Below, in pieces: positions 59,066 through 64,000 of a DNA stretch of 64,000 bases. How positions within the stretch are numbered: the stretch's first letter is position 1; every line of letters begins with the position of its first letter. This stretch comes from CALROG01 sp943369755. Lineage in GTDB: Bacteria > Pseudomonadota > Gammaproteobacteria > Burkholderiales > Burkholderiaceae_C. Position numbers and translations under genes: made by a program. A model generated the notes under the pieces. That model worked only from the letters and a program-made list of their open reading frames with translations, searched no databases and was not told the DNA's origin. The stretch is taken from the NCBI GenBank assembly GCA_943369755.1, contig CALROG020000019.1, positions 6,117 through 70,116 on the forward strand, given 5' to 3'.

Positions 59066-60225
59066 TCCCCCGCACCCTTTTCAGCCCCGACCACGAGGCC
59101 TTTCGCGACAGCTTCAAACGCTTTTGCGAGAAAGAAATTGCCCCCCACCATGACGCCTGGGAAGAGCAGGGCTATGTAGACCGCGCGGTGTGGACCAAAG
59201 CCGGCGAAAACGGCTTTTTGTGCATGACCATGCCCGAAGAATACGGCGGCTCGGGGGCCGACAAGCTGTACAGCGTGATCCAGTTTGAAGAGCTCAACGC
59301 CCGCGGCCTGACCGGCATTGGCTACAGCCTGCACAGTGAAATTGTGGCCCCGTACCTGCTGCACTACGGCACGCCCGAGCAAAAGGCCAAGTACCTGCCC
59401 AAGCTGGCCAGTGGCGAAATGATTGGTGCCATTGCCATGAGCGAGCCCGCCGCCGGCAGCGACCTGCAAGGCATCAAATCCACGGCCATCAAGCAGGCCG
59501 ATGGCAGCTATTTGCTCAACGGCAGCAAAACCTTCATCACCAACGGCTGGCACGCCGACCTGGTGGTGGTGGTGGCCAAAACCAACCCCGAAGCCGGCGG
59601 CAAGGGCACCAGCCTGCTGCTGGTGGAGCGCGGCATGGAAGGCTTTGACAAAGGCAAGCGCCTGAAAAAGCTGGGCCTGAAGGCGCAAGACACCAGCGAG
59701 CTGTTCTTCAACAACGTGCGGGTGCCCGCTGAAAACCTGCTGGGCGGCCCCGCGTTTGAAAACAAGGGCTTCATCTGCCTGATGGAGCAGCTGCCCTGGG
59801 AGCGGCTGCAAATTGCCATCGGTGCCATTGCTGCCGCCCAGGCGGCGATTGACTACACCGTGACCTATGTGAAAGAGCGCAAGGTGTTTGGCCAGCCGGT
59901 GGCCAGCTTTCAAAACACCCGCTACACCCTGGCCGAGTTGCAAACCGAAGTGCAGATAGCGCAGGTGTTTGTGGACAAGTGCACCGAGCTGGTGTGCCTT
60001 GACAAGCTGGACACCGCCACCGCCAGCATGGCCAAGTATTGGTGCAGCGACTTGCAATGCAAGGTGATGGACGAATGCGTGCAACTGCACGGCGGCTACG
60101 GCTACATGTGGGAGTACCCCATCACCCGCGCCTATGCCGACGCGCGGGTGCAGCGCATCTACGGCGGCACCAACGAGATCATGAAAGAAGTGATCACCCG
60201 GGCCATGGGCCTGGGCGGCAAGTAG
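59062..60225 (+). CDS. Acyl-CoA dehydrogenase
   Basis: A 387-residue FAD flavoprotein. Signatures IGAIAMSEPAAGSDLQGIKSTA and LNGSKTFITNG in the middle, QNTRYTLAELQTEVQ, and the C-terminal CVQLHGGYGYMWEYPITRAYADARVQRIYGGTNEIMKE region are split across the usual domains; the catalytic Glu is that of the GGTNE motif region typical of long/medium-chain enzymes. It supplies the first beta-oxidation step next to the divergent thiolase/FadJ pair. Substrate length is not readable. Confidence 0.92.
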   Translation: MIPRTLFSPDHEAFRDSFKRFCEKEIAPHHDAWEEQGYVDRAVWTKAGENGFLCMTMPEEYGGSGADKLYSVIQFEELNARGLTGIGYSLHSEIVAPYLLHYGTPEQKAKYLPKLASGEMIGAIAMSEPAAGSDLQGIKSTAIKQADGSYLLNGSKTFITNGWHADLVVVVAKTNPEAGGKGTSLLLVERGMEGFDKGKRLKKLGLKAQDTSELFFNNVRVPAENLLGGPAFENKGFICLMEQLPWERLQIAIGAIAAAQAAIDYTVTYVKERKVFGQPVASFQNTRYTLAELQTEVQIAQVFVDKCTELVCLDKLDTATASMAKYWCSDLQCKVMDECVQLHGGYGYMWEYPITRAYADARVQRIYGGTNEIMKEVITRAMGLGGK

Positions 60226-60245
60226 CGCCGCTCAGAAAGGGCGCG

Positions 60246-61622
60246 TCAGGGTGCCGCGTCGGCAAAGGCCGCCGCAAAAGCGTCTGTGCCGCCCGCGCGC
60301 AGCAGCGCAAGCGCGCAGGCCAGCGCGGCGTCTGCCACCGGGGTGGCGCTGGCGCAGTGGCTCTGGCTCACGCGCACTGCCGGCGCGGCCGTGGTGCCGC
60401 TGGCGCGTGCATCGGGCGGGGTGGTTAGCAGCTCGACATCGGGCGTCACGCCGGCCTGGTTGACGGTTTTGCCCAGCGGCCCGTAATAAAGCGCGCTGGT
60501 GAGCTTGACGGCACCCAGCCCGTCGCCCAGCGCGTAGGTTGTTTGCACGCTGCCTTTGCCAAAGCTGCGCTGGCCCATCACCGTGGCGCGGCCGTTTTCC
60601 TGCAGCGCGGCGGCCACCAGCTCGGAAGCAGAGGCCGAGCTTTTGTCCATCAGCACCACCATGGGCAGGCCGGCCAGCAGCTCGGTGGCATCGGCCTGCC
60701 AGGTGCGCTCGCTGCCCGGGGTGCGGCCGCGCATGGAGGCAATCTCGCCCCGGCTTAAAAACGCATCGGCCACGCGCACTGCCTCGCGCACCAGGCCACC
60801 GGGGTTGCCCCGCAGGTCCAGCACCACGGCCTGGGGCGCCTGGCTGGCGCTGGCCTCGGTCACCGCGTCGGCCAGGGCGGCCGCTACAGGGCCGGTGAAG
60901 GACGACAGCCGCAGCACCAGCGCGCTGCCCTCCATCTGCCAGCGCAGCAACTGGCGGCGAATGGTGTCGCGCGTCAGCGCCAGCGTGAAGTCTTCTGCCC
61001 CCGCGCGCCGCACCACCAAAGAAACTTGCGTGCCCACGTCGCCCCGCATGCGGGCAATGGCGTCGGCCAGCGCCACGCCTTGCAGTGGCTTGTCGTCCAC
61101 CTGCACGATCAAATCGCCCGCGCGCAGGCCGGCGCGCGCCGCCGGGCCGCCGGGCATGGGTGCCACGATGCGCACGCCCGCGTCCGTCGGCTCCAGCTCA
61201 ATGCCCAGGCCCACAAAGCTGCCGCCGATAGCCGTTTGCTCGTTTCGGTAGGCCCGCGCGTCCAGGTAGCGGGCGTAGTTGTCAAAGCTGCGCAGCGCCG
61301 CGTTCATGGCGGTGCGGAAGGTCTCCGCCGGCTCGCCGCTGGCGGGGGGCAGGGCGTCCAGCAGCTTGGTGGCGGCGGTGGTGAGCGCGGCAAAGTCTGC
61401 CTCGGTGGCGTGGCTGCGCTGCACACGGCGCAGCACGCTGGCCAGCAGCGCGCGGTGCTGGTCGGCCTGCTCCCCGGGGGTAACGGCGCGGGTGTAAGCG
61501 GTTTGCAGCGTGGCCAGCAGCTCGTCGTTCAGCGGCTGCGCGGTATTGGCCCAGCCGGCGCTGGCCACCGCCAGCAGCAGGGCGGCGGCAGTGGCACGAA
61601 AGGGCTGGCGCAGGTGGAGCAT
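60246..61622 (-). CDS. S41-family C-terminal processing peptidase
   Basis: A 458-residue exported serine protease. Signal peptide (ALLLAVASAGWA) at residues 1-25, a helical N-terminal region, a PDZ domain (MPGGPAARAGLRAGDLIVQVDDKPL), and the S41 catalytic core with Ser in DKSSASASELV and Lys in FGKGSVQ form the usual Ser-Lys dyad. Tsp/Prc-like enzymes trim periplasmic proteins from their C-termini. ATG at 61622 is preferred for its signal peptide, though no purine-rich site precedes it. Convergent with the acyl-CoA dehydrogenase (20 bp). Confidence 0.88.
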   Translation of the reverse strand: MLHLRQPFRATAAALLLAVASAGWANTAQPLNDELLATLQTAYTRAVTPGEQADQHRALLASVLRRVQRSHATEADFAALTTAATKLLDALPPASGEPAETFRTAMNAALRSFDNYARYLDARAYRNEQTAIGGSFVGLGIELEPTDAGVRIVAPMPGGPAARAGLRAGDLIVQVDDKPLQGVALADAIARMRGDVGTQVSLVVRRAGAEDFTLALTRDTIRRQLLRWQMEGSALVLRLSSFTGPVAAALADAVTEASASQAPQAVVLDLRGNPGGLVREAVRVADAFLSRGEIASMRGRTPGSERTWQADATELLAGLPMVVLMDKSSASASELVAAALQENGRATVMGQRSFGKGSVQTTYALGDGLGAVKLTSALYYGPLGKTVNQAGVTPDVELLTTPPDARASGTTAAPAVRVSQSHCASATPVADAALACALALLRAGGTDAFAAAFADAAP

Positions 61623-61746
61623 GGCCGGGGGCGGTGGGGAGTTGCCACCATTCTGGGGGAGCCCGCCGCCGGTGCCAACTGGTGGCAGGCAATGACCCTG
61701 CGGGTTGGTCAAAGTCTGCGGGTGCCGGGCAACGGCCTGCTAAAGG

Positions 61747-61791
61747 TTGCTATGGTTTTGATAGTGGCTCGCGCAATGCCTGTGCGGGCTA
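61747..61791 (+). repeat. Dispersed N16 repeat, copy 6 (intergenic)
   Basis: GATAGTGG (61760-61767), 16 nt, then GCGGGCTA (61784-61791). Best match is copy 1 (39 of 45 by eye). It lies in the 248-nt space between the S41 protease start and the DUF2784 gene, in which no gene is seen. Confidence 0.8.
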
Positions 61792-61870
61792 GCGGACTTT
61801 TTGGCCAGTTTTTGGACGCTAAAGAGGCATTGCTGGCCGCTGCGCGTCTCAGCGAGCGGGGCAGTTCAGA

Positions 61871-62287
61871 TCAAGGGCGGTTCACGTCTCTGCGCGCGGT
61901 ATGACGTGGCTTTGGTGGATAGCGCCACCACGCCCAGGCAACAAGGGCACCAAAGACGGTATAGGCCAGCGCAAAGGCCCACATGGGGCCTTCGTAATAG
62001 AGCAGCCGCTGAACCCAGTACTCGATGAAGCTGCGCTCGTATCCAACCTGGCCGGCCATCTTTCGCAGGTTTGATTCGAGTAACGTGAGGCCGCAGTAGC
62101 GCCCCAGCCATGCCTGAAGAACGACGACACCAATGGCCAGAAGGTGAACCACGCGCCACAAAAAGTTGTTGACCCAGGGCCAGCCGCGCCAGTTGCCGAC
62201 CAGCACTGCAGGCAACCCGAGGACAACAAAAAAGACCACCGCGATGTGCAGAAGAAGGACGGCATTTGCAAGAGTTTGGTAGGGCAT
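61871..62287 (-). CDS. DUF2784 membrane protein
   Basis: A 138-residue protein with three or four hydrophobic helices (5-28, 40-58, 105-125) and the family features LLLHIAVVFFVVLGLP, GLTLLESNLR and WVQRLLYYEGP, which define DUF2784. Function unknown. ATG at 62287 starts the conserved region; the frame is open to 62389 inside the preceding gene. It lies 32 nt downstream of the HExxH protein on the same strand. Confidence 0.82.
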   Translation of the reverse strand: MPYQTLANAVLLLHIAVVFFVVLGLPAVLVGNWRGWPWVNNFLWRVVHLLAIGVVVLQAWLGRYCGLTLLESNLRKMAGQVGYERSFIEYWVQRLLYYEGPMWAFALAYTVFGALVAWAWWRYPPKPRHTARRDVNRP

Positions 62288-62319
62288 CGTGGGTGCGTTT
62301 TCGAGGCCTGACGTTTGAA

Positions 62320-63378
62320 TTAGCCCGCACGCCCACTGAATGCGCCCCGCTCGGGAGTGCCGTTCCATGCGGCGGGGTTGGGCGCCCACTCCGACAAAGG
62401 GTCTTGTTCCAGCAGGGCGCAGACGACTTCCCCGAGGGATGCCCCGAGATGCTGAGTAGCGGCTGAAGCACCAGCGTCCTCAATGGTGGCTGAGAGCACA
62501 AATGAACGAAAACGATCCCAGTCGGCACCGAACTGGGAAACGATGATTCGCGCTAGGTCGTACGAAAGTTCGTTGCCTTCATCGGTACGCAGGAAGGATT
62601 TGCCGGACCAGAACTGCTGGACCTCCGTTGGTCCCCAGAATTTGCAATGGCGCGCATGCATCTGCTGAGGCGTTGAGGCGGCAGAACTCGGTGGGCAAAG
62701 CCGACGCTCGGTACTGACCGCAATGCCTTCATTCAACCATGCAGGGATGGGCAAGTGGCTCAGACAGGCATGAGTCATTTCGTGGGCGATGACTGGCTCG
62801 ATGGAACGCAGATCCGACTTCACGGTTGCGAAGTGACCACAACCGGCGTTGATGTACATGCCGCCACTTCCGGCGAACTCCCCAGCCTCTGAGTAGTAGT
62901 GGGCGACATACCTGTAGTAGGTGTCGTCATCGTCGAATACAACGAGGATGTCGTGTCCCCACTCTGGTACGTGTGCGACCCCATCAAGGATGCGCTCGAC
63001 ACGCTGAAGGGTCTTGTTCACGAAGGTGAGCGTGGCTTCGGCAACATTGCCCTGCAGAGTTGAGAGGAGCATGGCCGTACCCTGCTCGCGCAGTCGATAG
63101 TCCGAGCCAAGTGCAGCTTGCAGATGCTCGAGCCAGGCGCGCTCGCAATCTGACCAAGCTTTGGCCTGCGCTTCCTCACCGGCAACGCCATCAACCCACT
63201 GCTGGGCGGCGCTCCAGTCGAGCACAGGTAAGCCGTTAGCATTGGTCAGGTTCTCGGTGACGTTGAAATCATCCGAGCCAAGCGCTGACACGGCTGGCGG
63301 TGGCGCGCCGAGCGCCGGGGGCGCCTCGATTCTGGGAGATTGCTTCGAAGTGACCAGGGATCGGAGAAGCTTTAGCAC
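62320..63378 (-). CDS. HExxH metallopeptidase-like protein, unknown specificity
   Basis: A 352-residue protein. VIAHEMTHACLSH gives an HExxH zinc motif (His199, Glu200, His203) with a downstream Glu217 in WLNEGIAV, the gluzincin pattern also seen in DUF1570/peptidase MA-like proteins. There is no signal peptide with the start chosen (GTG 63378, GGAG upstream). The frame is open to 63507, but that extension runs through a strong hairpin and looks noncoding. By eye its codon use is less GC-extreme than the fad genes, and it borders an IS element, so acquisition by transfer is possible. Confidence 0.65.
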   Translation of the reverse strand: MLKLLRSLVTSKQSPRIEAPPALGAPPPAVSALGSDDFNVTENLTNANGLPVLDWSAAQQWVDGVAGEEAQAKAWSDCERAWLEHLQAALGSDYRLREQGTAMLLSTLQGNVAEATLTFVNKTLQRVERILDGVAHVPEWGHDILVVFDDDDTYYRYVAHYYSEAGEFAGSGGMYINAGCGHFATVKSDLRSIEPVIAHEMTHACLSHLPIPAWLNEGIAVSTERRLCPPSSAASTPQQMHARHCKFWGPTEVQQFWSGKSFLRTDEGNELSYDLARIIVSQFGADWDRFRSFVLSATIEDAGASAATQHLGASLGEVVCALLEQDPLSEWAPNPAAWNGTPERGAFSGRAG

Positions 63379-63417
63379 GATACAGAAGGCTCCGGTGCGG
63401 GCTAACGTTGGCGCTGT

Positions 63418-63465
63418 CCGGCACGCAACCTGTGCTGCGCAGCGGCAGCCTTTGGTTGCGTGTCC
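63418..63465. other. Strong stem-loop between the HExxH gene and the IS110 transposase
   Basis: CACGCAACC (63422-63430) pairs perfectly with GGTTGCGTG (63454-63462), extended by GG and CC across a one-base bulge. The 23-nt loop holds a smaller GCTGC/GCAGC pairing. It could be a target hairpin of the insertion sequence or part of its noncoding RNA. Confidence 0.6.
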
Positions 63466-63479
63466 GCGCCGAGTGATGG

Positions 63480-64000
63480 GATGGACTCCCCCTGTTTTTT
63501 GCGCCAAATTGGCGTCCTGGTTTTCATTGGCGTGGAGATCAGGTTCATCAACAAAAGGAGTCCGACATGAATGCTACAACCGTTGCCGTTGATTTGGCAA
63601 AGTCCGTCTTCCAACTGGCCGTGGCCGACGCGTCCTGGCGAGTGGTGGAAACCCACAGGCTCACGCGCACCCAGTTTGAACGCTGGTTCTTCAATCGCGA
63701 TGTGTCCCTGGTCATCATGGAAGCCTGTGGCTCAGCTCACCACTGGGCGCGCTGGCTCAATGGCCTGGGCATTGAAGTGCGCTTGCTGCCCGCCCAGTAC
63801 GTGCGCGCCTACGTCAAGCGTAACAAGACCGATGCGGCAGATGCCGCCGCGCTGCTGGAAGCCTGCCGGGCGTCTGACATGCACCCGGTGCGCGTCAAGT
63901 CTGTCGAGCAGCAAGCCCTGCAGGGCATGCACCGCATCCGCAGCCTGTGGATGGGCACCCGCACCAGCCGCATCAACGCCCTGCGCGGCTTCTGCCGGGA
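63480..64000 (+). mobile_element. IS110-family insertion sequence, left part
   Basis: The transposase frame and its leader form the left part of an IS. The exact left end is not visible because IS110 elements lack clear terminal repeats; a change from gene-like to AT-richer leader near 63480-63500 and the CGCCAA-A-TTGGCG palindrome (63502-63514) suggest the boundary is near there, or up to 100 nt earlier. Confidence 0.6.
63567..64000 (+). CDS. IS110-family transposase, N-terminal part (cut by window end)
   Basis: 145 codons from ATG 63567, with aaaggag upstream, run off the right edge without a stop. The N-terminal DEDD (RuvC-like) domain of IS110 recombinases is clear: Asp9 in VAVDLAKSVFQ, Glu52 in IMEACGSAHHW, and Asp89/Asp92 in KTDAADAAALLEA. 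The C-terminal domain with the catalytic Ser lies outside. The open, undamaged frame suggests a potentially active copy. Noncoding DNA upstream has a 13-bp palindrome (63502-63514). Confidence 0.93.
   Translation, partial: MNATTVAVDLAKSVFQLAVADASWRVVETHRLTRTQFERWFFNRDVSLVIMEACGSAHHWARWLNGLGIEVRLLPAQYVRAYVKRNKTDAADAAALLEACRASDMHPVRVKSVEQQALQGMHRIRSLWMGTRTSRINALRGFCR

Noticed and set aside
63379..63470. Integron attC site
   Set aside because: The inverted repeat looked similar, but the RYYYAAC and GTTRRRY core sites are not present.
63379..63507. N-terminal extension of the HExxH protein
   Set aside because: It passes through a strong stem-loop, reads as low-complexity Cys/Arg-rich sequence, and a GTG with GGAG exists at 63378.

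Overview
The window (about 64 kb, high GC) looks like chromosome of a betaproteobacterium of the order Burkholderiales, most probably Comamonadaceae. The basis is gene content and order: a soxCDYZAXB thiosulfate-oxidation cluster, the block ispG-hisS-yfgM-bamB-der-hfq-hflX-hflK-hflC-hisZ-purA, the sucA-sucB-lpd operon, Bug-type periplasmic binding proteins, and dispersed short repeats of the kind I associate with that family. The family assignment is inference; no rRNA gene is present to confirm it.

Layout. 1-5569: sox cluster (end of soxC, then soxD, Y, Z, A, X, a terminator, soxB), a periplasmic system oxidising thiosulfate-level sulfur. 5746-11526: 2-oxoglutarate dehydrogenase operon (sucA, sucB, lpdA) with structured leaders and a hairpin-rich intergenic repeat, continuing into zapE and an exported coiled-coil protein. 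13276-18190: PP2C phosphatase, DUF465 protein, DinG-type helicase, bamD, rluD. 18315-29831: scpB, rluB, then a long housekeeping run (ndk, rlmN, pilF, rodZ, ispG, hisS, yfgM, bamB, der). 29933-37126: hfq, hflX, hflK, hflC, a DUF2065 protein, hisZ, purA, a phosphoribosyltransferase. 37181-42143: metC-like lyase, a minus-strand set tesA-mnmH-SMP30 protein, and an orphan YbbA-type ABC ATPase.

42140-48237 is the most unusual part: a membrane c-heme sensor (Tll0287-like/HAMP) directly upstream of a soluble fusion of Ser/Thr kinase, class III cyclase and tandem helical repeats, then rlmB and a large zinc-ribbon/Gly-rich membrane protein. 48308-54413 is accessory metabolism: split chromate transporter pair, MarR-GNAT regulator with a palindromic site and a divergent M20 peptidase, and a GntR/Bug/amidohydrolase unit. 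54501-60225 holds beta-oxidation genes (FadJ-like, thiolase, acyl-CoA dehydrogenase) with an M19 dipeptidase. 60246-64000: S41 protease, DUF2784 protein, an HExxH protein, and the 5' part of an IS110-family element cut by the window edge.

Cross-cutting observation: six copies of a short dispersed element share the frame GATAGTGG-N16-GCGGGCTA with exactly constant spacing. Four lie inside coding sequence, and in two of them (the 12625 ORF and bamB, opposite orientations) the element encodes the signal-peptide core. No tRNA, rRNA, CRISPR array or gene-free stretch longer than 300 bases was seen; the longest gap (61623-61870) carries one copy of this element.
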